From: an uncultured Loktanella sp.
GTDB taxonomy: Bacteria > Pseudomonadota > Alphaproteobacteria > Rhodobacterales > Rhodobacteraceae
NCBI GenBank assembly: GCA_913061335.1
Contig: CAJXTP010000017.1
Location: 1-22,344, forward strand
Length of the DNA: 22,344 bases
Direction of reading: 5' to 3'
Of this stretch, positions 1 through 7,465 are shown one piece after another. The position numbers and the translations under genes are program-made. Position 1 is the stretch's first letter. Each line of letters starts with the position of its first letter. The notes below the pieces were generated by a model that saw only the letters and a list, made by a program, of their open reading frames with translations, was not told the origin of the DNA and made no database searches.

Positions 1-33
1 TCTCGTGGGCTCGGAGATGTGTATAAGAGACAG
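1..33 (+). other. Nextera (Tn5) sequencing adapter left on the contig end
   Basis: These bases match the Illumina Nextera read-2 adapter minus its first G. Bases 15-33 are the 19-bp Tn5 mosaic end, AGATGTGTATAAGAGACAG. The adapter is joined directly to a coding sequence at base 34, so it is library DNA and not a natural transposon end. Reading from the GTG at 19 gives the artificial peptide start MYKRQ, in frame with the oppA fragment, so an automatic gene caller would make a false complete-looking protein here. The adapter should be trimmed. Confidence 0.98.
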
Positions 34-1134
34 CCGCTGCCGTATTTTGCCCAAATGGTCACGCACGGAACCACGTTCCCAGTGCCGCAGTCGGTTATTG
101 AAGCCCACGGCGCGGATTGGACCAAGCCAGGCAATATGGTGTCGAACGGCGCCTATATGCTGACCGAGCACGTCCCACAAGAAAAGCTCGTCCGCGAGCG
201 CAACGTACACTATTGGGACAATGACAATACCATCATCGACAAAACTGTTTCTTTGATCATCAACGACGAAAACGTGGCACTTACACGTTATCTCGCTGGT
301 GAACTTGACCGCACAGAAGTACCAGCAGGCCAGTACCCATCGCTGTCCGAGCAGTACCCAGCAGAGACGATGTCTATTCCTCAGGCGTGTTCTTATTATT
401 ACACCGTCAACATGACTGACACGACCAATCCGGCATTGCTGGACGCAAATGTGCGCAAAGCCCTGTCGCTAGCGGTTGATCGTGACATCATCGTCAACAA
501 CGTTTTGGCCGGTGGCCAAGTTGCAGCCTACACATTCACACATTGGGCAACCGCTGGGTTTGAAACGCCTGACATTCCAATGGCGTCAATGACCCAAGCC
601 GAGCGTAATGAAATGGCGAAGTCTTTGATGGCTGACGCGGGCTACGGTGCTGACAACCCGCTTAACGTAGACTTGATCTACAACACATCCGAATCCCATA
701 AGTCGATTGCGGTTGCGATCAGCCAAATGTGGAAACAGACATTGGGTGTAACAACTGGTTTGGACAACCAAGAATGGCAGACATTCTTGGAAACCCGTGG
801 CAACCAAGACTATCAAATCGCGCGTGCCGGTTGGTGTGCCGACTATAACGAAGCATCCACGTTCCTTGACTTGATGCAGTCAGAATCTGGGTACAACGAT
901 GCGCAGTATATGAATGCCGAAGTTGACGCGCTGTTGGCTGAAGCCAAAACATCTGACAACCCACAGGCCAACTATGACCGTGTAGAAGAGCTGATCGCGA
1001 TTGATACGCCGATCATCCCAATCTATCACTATGCGGCTGTGAAAATGCTTGATGATGACGTCAAGGGTTGGCCATACGAGAACTTCCAGCAGAACTGGTA
1101 CTCCAAGGATCTGTATAAGATCGCTGGTGAATAA
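34..1134 (+). CDS. oppA: Oligopeptide ABC transporter, periplasmic substrate-binding protein OppA (5'-truncated)
   Basis: This is the C-terminal 366 residues of an SBP_bac_5 (family 5) periplasmic binding protein that captures peptides and delivers them to OppBCDF. The signal peptide and roughly the first third are missing because the contig starts at base 34. The alignment-by-memory to E. coli/Salmonella OppA is close throughout. The segment around 829-855 reads GWCADYNE, and a CSYYY segment lies at 388-402. Those two cysteines (codons 388 and 835) correspond to the disulfide pair of Salmonella OppA, and the Asp of GWCAD corresponds to the residue that binds the peptide alpha-amino group. 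This supports true oligopeptide binding rather than nickel or opine binding. The gene is followed by a strong hairpin and then oppB. Any upstream in-frame start at base 19 is adapter and must not be used. Confidence 0.93.
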   Translation, partial: PLPYFAQMVTHGTTFPVPQSVIEAHGADWTKPGNMVSNGAYMLTEHVPQEKLVRERNVHYWDNDNTIIDKTVSLIINDENVALTRYLAGELDRTEVPAGQYPSLSEQYPAETMSIPQACSYYYTVNMTDTTNPALLDANVRKALSLAVDRDIIVNNVLAGGQVAAYTFTHWATAGFETPDIPMASMTQAERNEMAKSLMADAGYGADNPLNVDLIYNTSESHKSIAVAISQMWKQTLGVTTGLDNQEWQTFLETRGNQDYQIARAGWCADYNEASTFLDLMQSESGYNDAQYMNAEVDALLAEAKTSDNPQANYDRVEELIAIDTPIIPIYHYAAVKMLDDDVKGWPYENFQQNWYSKDLYKIAGE

Positions 1135-1150
1135 CACCTGAAACTGCACC

Positions 1151-1179
1151 GGCCGCGCCCTATAATCTGGGGCGCGGCC
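1151..1179 (+). promoter_or_regulatory. GC-rich intercistronic hairpin between oppA and oppB
   Basis: A perfect 10-bp inverted repeat has arms GGCCGCGCCC (1151-1160) and GGGCGCGGCC (1170-1179) around the 9-base loop TATAATCTG. It lies 16 bases after the oppA stop codon and 33 bases before oppB. No run of T follows, so it is not a canonical intrinsic terminator. Stem-loops between a binding-protein gene and its permease genes (for example malE-malF) protect the upstream mRNA from 3' exonucleases or cause partial termination, so binding protein outnumbers permease. That role is inferred here; the structure itself is directly visible. Confidence 0.8.
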
Positions 1180-1212
1180 ACTCTCGTACTTTGACACGCG
1201 GACCCAAAATTC

Positions 1213-2136
1213 ATGTTTAGCTTTGTTGCCAGACGGCTTGCCGTTGCTGTGCCGACGTTGTTGATCCTCGTCGTGATCTCGTTCGTTCTGATGTACGCCG
1301 CACCGGGTGGCCCGTTTAATTCTGAACGCCCGCTGCCGCCCGAAGTATTGGCCAATATTCAGGCGAAATACGGATTGGATGACCCGTTCTGGAAGCAGAT
1401 CGTCAACTATGTGGTTGGCGTCGTGACCCAGTTCGATTTCGGCCCCTCATTTCAATACAAAAGCCGGTCGGTCAATGACATCATTGCCCAAGGGTTCCCC
1501 GTCACGTTGACCATTGGATTTTGGTCCTTTGTTGTGGCCGTGACTGCGGGCGTGTCGCTTGGCATTGCCGCTGCGATCAAACAAAACTCGTGGCTCGATT
1601 ATATGGCTGTTGGCATTTCCATTGGCGCGCAAGTTTTACCTAACTTTGTAATGGCACCGATCCTGCTTTTGACCTTCACGCTCTGGCTCGGTTGGTTACC
1701 TGGTGGTGGTTGGAATGGCGGTCAATGGCAGCATCTGATTATGCCAGTTGTGGCCCTATCCACGTCTTATATGGCATCGATTGCACGGATCACGCGGTCG
1801 TCGATGCTTGAGGTGTTGAACACCAATTTCATCCGCACGGCACAGGCCAAAGGGTTGCCAATGCGTCGTGTGATTTGGAAGCACGCAATGAAGCCAGCGA
1901 TGTTACCCGTACTGTCTTATTTGGGCCCCGCATTTGTGGGCATGATCACCGGCTCTGTTGTGATCGATAGCTTCTTTTCAACCGGTGGCATCGGCACGTT
2001 CTTTGTGAATTCGGCCTTTAACCGCGATTATTCGGTCATGATGGGGATCACCATTCTGGTGGGCGCATTGACCATTATCTTCAACCTTCTGGTGGACGTG
2101 CTTTACGCATGGATTGACCCGAAGATCCGCTATTAG
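1213..2136 (+). CDS. oppB: Oligopeptide ABC transporter permease OppB
   Basis: This is an inner-membrane subunit of the Opp importer, 307 residues, matching the usual length (E. coli OppB is about 306). The N-terminal membrane segment (residues 8-30) is followed by the OppB-type APGGPF and LPPEVLANI segments, then by several hydrophobic helices. The cytoplasmic EAA-type coupling loop starts near N203 (FIRTAQAKGLP) and contacts the ATPases. The C terminus DVLYAWIDPKIRY is almost the enteric one as I recall it. The ATG at 1213 has no strong Shine-Dalgarno; it starts 78 bases after oppA, downstream of the hairpin, which fits lower expression than oppA. It pairs with OppC. Confidence 0.95.
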   Translation: MFSFVARRLAVAVPTLLILVVISFVLMYAAPGGPFNSERPLPPEVLANIQAKYGLDDPFWKQIVNYVVGVVTQFDFGPSFQYKSRSVNDIIAQGFPVTLTIGFWSFVVAVTAGVSLGIAAAIKQNSWLDYMAVGISIGAQVLPNFVMAPILLLTFTLWLGWLPGGGWNGGQWQHLIMPVVALSTSYMASIARITRSSMLEVLNTNFIRTAQAKGLPMRRVIWKHAMKPAMLPVLSYLGPAFVGMITGSVVIDSFFSTGGIGTFFVNSAFNRDYSVMMGITILVGALTIIFNLLVDVLYAWIDPKIRY

Positions 2137-2148
2137 AGGAACATTATC

Positions 2149-3075
2149 ATGATTCCTAACCCTCAAAACGTGCAAGGCATTGTCGACGCAATGGCTCTGT
2201 CAGAGGTCAAAGGTCGATCACTTTGGGCCGACGCGCGCACTCGATTTTTGCGCAATAAGGCCGCAACCGTGTCCTTGGTTCTGTTGATTTTTGTCGCCGC
2301 GTTTGCGTTATTCGGCAGCCTGATCGCGCAGTGGGAACGCGATTTCGTGGATTTCACGCTGATCGGGTCAAACGCCTACAAAGGCGTGCCATCGCTTGAG
2401 ACTGGGCATTACTTTGGCACCGATAACAACGGCCGTGATCTATATGCCCGCGTTGTGCAGGGCACCGGAATTTCACTGATGGTCGGCATGGTTGGCGCTA
2501 TGGTCGCAGTAGTCGTCGGCACGCTTTATGGTGCGACAGCAGGTTATTTTGGTGGTCGTCTCGACGGTATCATGATGCGCATCGTTGATGTGCTTATGTC
2601 GATCCCGTTTATGTTTGTACTGATCTTGATGCTGGTCATCTTTGGGCGATCAATTACCATGCTGTTCATCGGCATTGGCTTGATATCGTGGCTCGACATG
2701 GCGCGGATTGCGCGGGGGCAAACGCTGACGATCAAGAACAAGGAATTTGTCGAGGTTGCGGTCGCCACGGGCGTGCATCCGATCAAGATTATCCTGCGCC
2801 ACATCGTGCCGAACCTGCTTGGCATCGTGATCGTTTACGCCACGCTGTTAGTTCCCAATATGATCATTTTTGAAAGCTTCATCAGTTTCCTTGGCCTTGG
2901 CGTGCAAGAGCCGAACACGTCGCTTGGTGCGCTGATCAATGAAGGGGCGGGATCCATGCAATATGGCACCCTGTGGCAGATCGGATTTCCACTATTCTTC
3001 TTTGTCGTAACCATCTTTGCCTTCTTCTTTGTCGGCGATGGATTACGTGACGCACTTGACCCGAAGGACCGCTAA
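2149..3075 (+). CDS. oppC: Oligopeptide ABC transporter permease OppC
   Basis: This is the second inner-membrane permease of the Opp importer, 308 residues. It has the long cytoplasmic N terminus typical of OppC/DppC (VKGRSLWADARTRFLRNK, about residues 20-37), then a first membrane helix, the FGTDNNGRDL segment, four to five further helices, and the EAA-type loop beginning near residue 197 (NKEFVEVAVATG). It ends DGLRDALDPKDR, as enteric OppC does. The ATG at 2149 is preceded by AGAGGA about eight bases upstream, which supports this start over the internal Met at residue 15. It starts 12 bases after oppB and ends two bases before oppD, so the genes are surely cotranscribed. Confidence 0.95.
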   Translation: MIPNPQNVQGIVDAMALSEVKGRSLWADARTRFLRNKAATVSLVLLIFVAAFALFGSLIAQWERDFVDFTLIGSNAYKGVPSLETGHYFGTDNNGRDLYARVVQGTGISLMVGMVGAMVAVVVGTLYGATAGYFGGRLDGIMMRIVDVLMSIPFMFVLILMLVIFGRSITMLFIGIGLISWLDMARIARGQTLTIKNKEFVEVAVATGVHPIKIILRHIVPNLLGIVIVYATLLVPNMIIFESFISFLGLGVQEPNTSLGALINEGAGSMQYGTLWQIGFPLFFFVVTIFAFFFVGDGLRDALDPKDR

Positions 3076-3077
3076 AA

Positions 3078-4046
3078 ATGAGCCTTTTGGAAATTAATGA
3101 CCTTAAGGTCACATTCAAAACCGGCGACGGCGATGTGAATGCCGTCAACGGTGTTAGCTTTGGCATCGGCGCGGGTGAAACGCTTGCGATTGTGGGCGAA
3201 AGCGGATCGGGCAAAAGCCAAACCGCGTTTGCCACAATGGGTCTGCTTGCACGCAATGGTGCGGCGACCGGATCGGTAAAGTTCGACGGCAATGAATTAA
3301 TTGGGTTGTCGATGGCCGCCTTAAACAAGGTGCGCAGCCGTCAGATCGGGATGATCTTTCAGGATCCGATGACGTCATTGAACCCCTATATGCGGATCAG
3401 TGAGCAGATGGCCGAGGTGCTTACATTGCACAAAGGCATGAGCAAAAAAGAGGCAATTGCGGAATCTGTGCGCATGCTTGATGCGGTGCGTATTCCCGAT
3501 GCGGCTAATCGCATTCGGTCGTTCCCACATGAGTTTTCTGGCGGAATGCGCCAGCGGATCATGATCGCGATGACACTGCTATGCCGCCCGCGTTTGCTCA
3601 TTGCCGACGAGCCGACAACCGCGCTTGATGTGACCGTTCAGGCGCAGATTATGCAGTTGCTCGGAGATATTCGTCAGGAATTTGGCACCGCAATCATTCT
3701 GATCACCCATGACCTTGGGGTGGTAGCGGGTTTTTGTGACCGGACGCTTGTGATGTATGGCGGGCAGATCATGGAAGAAGGCACAACCGACGCCGTGTTT
3801 GCCGCCCCAAGCCATCCTTATACTCAAGGTTTGTTGCGCGCTGTGCCGCGCCTTGACCGCACTGAGGGCGAATTGGCGACCATCGCCGGAGAGCCGCCAG
3901 ACATGTCGCGGCTTCCCAAAGGCTGCCCGTTTTCGCCGCGCTGCGCTGCGGTGCGCGAAGGTTGTCATGACCTGCGCCCTGCGCTTGAAACCTTTGCCGG
4001 TGACCGCCGCCGCGCCTGTAATATCCCTGTACCGGAGGTTGTGTAA
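3078..4046 (+). CDS. oppD: Oligopeptide ABC transporter ATP-binding protein OppD
   Basis: This is one of the two ATPases that drive Opp import at the cytoplasmic face, 322 residues. Visible motifs are Walker A GESGSGKS (40-47), the Q-loop MIFQDPMTSLNP, the ABC signature FSGGMRQR (153-160), Walker B with D177/E178 in ADEPT, and the switch His in ITHDLG. The C-terminal oligopeptide/dipeptide extension carries spaced cysteines (CPFSPRC, then two more Cys), the arrangement that in some DppD-type proteins holds an Fe-S cluster. The AAGGA Shine-Dalgarno lies inside the end of oppC. The stop overlaps the oppF start in TAATG. Confidence 0.95.
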   Translation: MSLLEINDLKVTFKTGDGDVNAVNGVSFGIGAGETLAIVGESGSGKSQTAFATMGLLARNGAATGSVKFDGNELIGLSMAALNKVRSRQIGMIFQDPMTSLNPYMRISEQMAEVLTLHKGMSKKEAIAESVRMLDAVRIPDAANRIRSFPHEFSGGMRQRIMIAMTLLCRPRLLIADEPTTALDVTVQAQIMQLLGDIRQEFGTAIILITHDLGVVAGFCDRTLVMYGGQIMEEGTTDAVFAAPSHPYTQGLLRAVPRLDRTEGELATIAGEPPDMSRLPKGCPFSPRCAAVREGCHDLRPALETFAGDRRRACNIPVPEVV

Positions 4047-5056
4047 TGTCCCCGATCTTGTCTGTTCGCGATCTTTCCGTCACCTTTGATGTGCGCAAAC
4101 AAGGCGCATGGCCTTGGACACCAGCACAAAAGCTACATGCGGTATCCCAAATGTCGTTTGACCTGAATGCGGGCGAATGCCTTGGTGTAGTTGGCGAAAG
4201 CGGGTCAGGAAAATCGACGCTTGCGCGCGCAATTGTTGGCACTGTGCCATCTTCAAACGGAAGCATCCTGTTTGAAGGAGCCGATTTGGCCAATATGGAT
4301 ACCCGTGAACGACGCGTGCACCGTCGCGATGTCCAGATGATTTTCCAAGACCCGCTGGCCGCGCTCAACCCGCGCATGACGGTTGGTGATATTATTGCCG
4401 AACCACTGGTGACCCATGAACCGAGCACACCGCGTAAAGAAGTTAAGATGCGGGTGGCCACCCTTATGGAACGCGTTGGCTTGCTGCCCAATCTGATTAA
4501 CCGTTATCCACATGAATTTTCCGGCGGACAATGCCAGCGGATCGGGATCGCGCGTGCGCTGATCCTGCGGCCCAAGCTGATTATCTGCGATGAACCGGTG
4601 TCGGCGCTGGATGTATCCGTGCAGGCGCAAGTCGTGAACTTGTTGATGGAATTGCAGCGCGACATGGGGCTGTCGATGATTTTCATCGCGCATGACCTAT
4701 CGGTGGTCAAACATATTAGCGACCGGATCGTTGTGATGTATCTGGGGCGTCAGATGGAAACGGCAACCGCCGACACGCTGACGACAGCGCCGGAACATCC
4801 CTATACGCAGGCGCTAATCTCATCGGTGCCGATCCCTGATCCGGCATTGGAAAAGGCGCGCGTGCGACCCATTTTAGAAGGTGAGCTTCCGTCGCCATTG
4901 GCGCCTCCGTCCGGATGCGTTTTTCGGACCCGCTGCCCGAAAGTTCAGGCCAGTTGTGCGGGCGACCGACCACAAATGATTGATCTTGGTGGCGACCACC
5001 ACGTGGCCTGCCCGTATCACGCGCCGGAACATGTTCTGGCCAGTAATTCTGCTTAG
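4046..5056 (+). CDS. oppF: Oligopeptide ABC transporter ATP-binding protein OppF
   Basis: This is the partner ATPase of OppD, 336 residues (E. coli OppF is about 334). It has Walker A GESGSGKS (50-57), the signature FSGGQCQR, Walker B CDEPVSALD, the switch His in IAHDLSVV, and the C-terminal cysteine-rich oligopeptide domain (CVFRTRCPK). The insert near residues 18-27 containing WPW is typical of OppF rather than OppD. The start codon shares one base with the oppD stop, so translation is probably coupled. The TAG stop at 5054-5056 overlaps the stop codon of the convergent LysR gene, leaving no room for a terminator between them. Confidence 0.95.
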   Translation: MSPILSVRDLSVTFDVRKQGAWPWTPAQKLHAVSQMSFDLNAGECLGVVGESGSGKSTLARAIVGTVPSSNGSILFEGADLANMDTRERRVHRRDVQMIFQDPLAALNPRMTVGDIIAEPLVTHEPSTPRKEVKMRVATLMERVGLLPNLINRYPHEFSGGQCQRIGIARALILRPKLIICDEPVSALDVSVQAQVVNLLMELQRDMGLSMIFIAHDLSVVKHISDRIVVMYLGRQMETATADTLTTAPEHPYTQALISSVPIPDPALEKARVRPILEGELPSPLAPPSGCVFRTRCPKVQASCAGDRPQMIDLGGDHHVACPYHAPEHVLASNSA

Positions 5057-5883
5057 ATCATCGCCGCAATCGCATCATCAAACCAAGTCCATCCGGCCCG
5101 CGCGGTGCTGCGAGATACAACATAGGATGGGCGTGTGAACACTGGCGCATTGGTTAGCCTATGCAGGTCTTTGCCTAAGTGTGGCTGAACAAGCCGGTCC
5201 GGCAAATAGGCTGATCCGCCATGTTTCAGCAAGTGGTCTAAGCCCAAACGCGCCGTGCCAAAGTTCAGGCGCGCAGTACCAGCATTCGCGAATTCGGTGG
5301 CATGCGCGCGACCAAAATCATCCCCGCCCTCAACGTAGACATAGCCTTTGTCAAACCGAATGGGGCTATCTGCTTGATCTGAAACAAGGACCAAACGATC
5401 TGGCGGCAATTCATCGGTCAGTTTGGCAGCTCGGGTGCTTGGCCAATACGTCAGCGCTAGGTCAACCAAGCCGTTGTCCAACCAATGCGTCAAATCATGC
5501 TGGCCGCCGGTCCAAATCGACAGCGCGATATGCGGCTGTGTCGTGCGGATATGGTCAAACAGCCGCGCACCAAGATCGGGCCACAAGTCAGGATGACAGG
5601 CCATATTGCACACCGATTGCATCCCATCTGGCAGGGCGGTTTCTTGCCGTGCTTGTTGCCAAAGATCGCTGATCGTCGCGGCATATCGCTGCAGCCGAAC
5701 ACCAGCAGCGGTCAGGCTCGCGCCAGATTTCTGGCGATTGATCAGTCGCTGACCCAGCTCGTCTTCTAATGCCTTTAGCCGGGCCGTGACGGTGGACTGC
5801 GTCACATTTAGCGCCTCAGATGCCCGCACAAGGCTGCCGGTTTCGATGATCGCCAGAAATGTGCGCAATTCAGTGAGATTCAT
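5053..5883 (-). CDS. LysR-type transcriptional regulator
   Basis: A 276-residue LysR-family regulator. The N-terminal winged helix-turn-helix (residues 1-60) reads MNLTELRTFLAIIETGSLVR followed by ASEALNVTQSTVTARLKALE, unmistakable for the family. The remainder is the periplasmic-binding-protein-like effector domain. The start at 5883 is chosen because the LysR domain begins there and GAAAGGGCG lies just upstream; a longer open frame to 5985 would run into the divergent promoter and the next gene. It lies head to head with the aldehyde dehydrogenase operon, the usual arrangement when a LysR protein controls its divergent neighbour and itself. The inducer cannot be predicted. It overlaps oppF tail to tail by four bases. 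Confidence 0.93.
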   Translation of the reverse strand: MNLTELRTFLAIIETGSLVRASEALNVTQSTVTARLKALEDELGQRLINRQKSGASLTAAGVRLQRYAATISDLWQQARQETALPDGMQSVCNMACHPDLWPDLGARLFDHIRTTQPHIALSIWTGGQHDLTHWLDNGLVDLALTYWPSTRAAKLTDELPPDRLVLVSDQADSPIRFDKGYVYVEGGDDFGRAHATEFANAGTARLNFGTARLGLDHLLKHGGSAYLPDRLVQPHLGKDLHRLTNAPVFTRPSYVVSRSTARAGWTWFDDAIAAMI

Positions 5884-5974
5884 AATTCGCCCTTTCCGAA
5901 CATAGTATGCAAAAACTTTCGTTTTTCCAAATCGTATTTCTTGACTAGTCTGCTTTTGGAATATGGGGGCGAAC
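5884..5974. promoter_or_regulatory. Divergent promoter/operator region between the LysR gene and the aldehyde dehydrogenase operon
   Basis: This 91-bp AT-rich gap must hold both promoters. Symmetric elements visible are CATA-G-TATG (5901-5909), AAAAAC-TTTC-GTTTTT (5911-5926, perfect 6-bp arms) and GACTAGTC (5943-5950, perfect 8-bp palindrome). A -35-like TTGACT sits at 5941, but no good -10 follows at 16-18 bases. LysR proteins usually bind interrupted dyads in exactly such gaps, so the first two elements are the likeliest operator. Which one is bound is inference. Confidence 0.5.
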
Positions 5975-7450
5975 ATGACGGACATCGTGAATTACCAAAT
6001 GCTGATCGGCGGTGCATGGATTGATGCGTCCGATGGTGGTCGTTTTGATAGCGTAAACCCTGCGACTGGCGCTGTTTGGTCGACAGTTCCCGAAGCAACG
6101 GCCGCAGACGTTGATGCAGCCGTTCAAGCCGCCCACGTTGCACTTGATGGCCCTTGGGGTGACATGACGGCGACGGCACGGGGCAAAGCACTTGGCAGGC
6201 TCGCCGATCTTTTGGCAGAAAACTCGGAATCAATTGGTCGGATTGAGACAACTGACACCGGAAAGATGTTTTCTGAAACCGCGTGGCAGGCAAACTACAT
6301 CGCCGAGTTTCTGCATTTCTACGCGGGTGCTGCTGACAAGTTGCATGGTGAAACCCTGCCCATCGATAAACCCGATATGTTTGTGTTCACGGACCGCGAA
6401 CCTATCGGTGTCGTGGCCGCAGTAGTGCCTTGGAACAGTCAGATGTTCCTTAGCGCCGTGAAGATTGGGCCTGCCTTAGCTGCTGGCAATACCATCGTTC
6501 TTAAAGCGTCCGAACATGCCTCCGCGCCGTTGCTTGAATTTGGTAAGCTTGTTGCTAAGGCAGGTATCCCCGACGGCGTTGTGAACATCGTTACTGGACA
6601 TGCCACGCCGTGTGGCCAAGTTTTGACGTCGCATCCGCTTGTCGCAAAAGTGGCGTTCACTGGCGGCCCCAATGCGGCACGTCATATCATGCGCAACGCC
6701 GCCGAGAACTTCGCCGAAGTATCGCTCGAACTTGGGGGGAAATCGCCGTTCATCGTGTTTGATGACGCCAATATAGAAAGCGCGGTTAACGGATCGATTG
6801 CCGGTATTTTCGGCGCGACGGGTCAAAGCTGTGTGGCTGGATCTCGACTATATTTGCACGAAGACATCGCGGATGAATTTTTGGACCGCTTGATCAATTT
6901 CGCAACGAACATTCGTATTGGTGACCCGCAAGACGGCGACACCGAAATGGGCCCGCTTTGCACCCAAGCACAGTTGGATCATATCAAAACCCAAGTCGCA
7001 TTGGCCAAAGCTGAGGGCGGTAAAATTCTGTGTGGGGGCAAGCAACCCGCCCTTGGTGGGCTGTATTTTGAGCCAACGATTATCGACTGTCCGACCCAAG
7101 ATATGACCATTGTTGACACCGAACTGTTTGGCCCTGTGTTGTCCGTGCAGCGGTTCAAAACCGAGGACGAGGCGCTTGCGCTGGCCAATGACACGAAACA
7201 CGGGTTGGCCGCCGGTATTTTTACCCGCGATAGCGCGCGGTCTTTGCGCATGTCGAAAAAGATTAAGGCCGGCATCGTCTGGGTGAACACTTACCGCGCG
7301 ATCAGCCCTATTGCGGCGTTTGGTGGCATGAAGAACAGCGGCTATGGGCGCGAAAGCGGGTTCCAAGCGCTCTATGCCTATACCCGCCCAAAAACCGTTT
7401 GGATGAACATGTCCGACGAGCCGATTGCAAACCCCTTTAAGCAGCGCTGA
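5975..7450 (+). CDS. NAD(P)-dependent aldehyde dehydrogenase
   Basis: A 491-residue ALDH-superfamily enzyme that oxidises an aldehyde to its acid in the cytoplasm. Key residues are in place: N154 in VPWNSQ, the general base E252 in LELGGKSP, and the nucleophile C286 in GATGQSCVAGSR. The E-to-C spacing of 34 is the canonical one, and the C-terminal substrate and oligomerisation segments are complete. The ATG at 5975 is preferred over the in-frame ATG at 5963 because a G-rich Shine-Dalgarno (5965-5969) sits five bases before it. It resembles betaine-aldehyde or generic ALDHs, so the substrate cannot be named. It is the first gene of a six-gene operon divergent from the LysR gene. The next gene follows after 15 bases. 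Confidence 0.93.
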   Translation: MTDIVNYQMLIGGAWIDASDGGRFDSVNPATGAVWSTVPEATAADVDAAVQAAHVALDGPWGDMTATARGKALGRLADLLAENSESIGRIETTDTGKMFSETAWQANYIAEFLHFYAGAADKLHGETLPIDKPDMFVFTDREPIGVVAAVVPWNSQMFLSAVKIGPALAAGNTIVLKASEHASAPLLEFGKLVAKAGIPDGVVNIVTGHATPCGQVLTSHPLVAKVAFTGGPNAARHIMRNAAENFAEVSLELGGKSPFIVFDDANIESAVNGSIAGIFGATGQSCVAGSRLYLHEDIADEFLDRLINFATNIRIGDPQDGDTEMGPLCTQAQLDHIKTQVALAKAEGGKILCGGKQPALGGLYFEPTIIDCPTQDMTIVDTELFGPVLSVQRFKTEDEALALANDTKHGLAAGIFTRDSARSLRMSKKIKAGIVWVNTYRAISPIAAFGGMKNSGYGRESGFQALYAYTRPKTVWMNMSDEPIANPFKQR

Positions 7451-7465
7451 ACAGGAGACCGACCT

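Noticed and set aside
15..33. Tn5 mosaic end as evidence of a transposon
   Set aside because: It is embedded in the full Nextera adapter at the very contig end with no transposase or target duplication, so it is library DNA.
1151..1179. Intrinsic terminator after oppA
   Set aside because: The stem is strong, but the downstream bases ACTCTCGTACTTTG contain no T-run, and the permease genes that follow need read-through.
3769..4491. Long antisense open frame of about 240 codons opposite oppD/oppF
   Set aside because: Its translation lacks any family motif and lies fully opposite two well-supported ATPase genes; it is a by-product of codon bias.
5941..5964. Sigma-70 promoter TTGACT with GAATAT for the ALDH operon
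   Set aside because: The spacing is only 12 bases, too short for a functional pair, and the would-be -10 runs into the start region.
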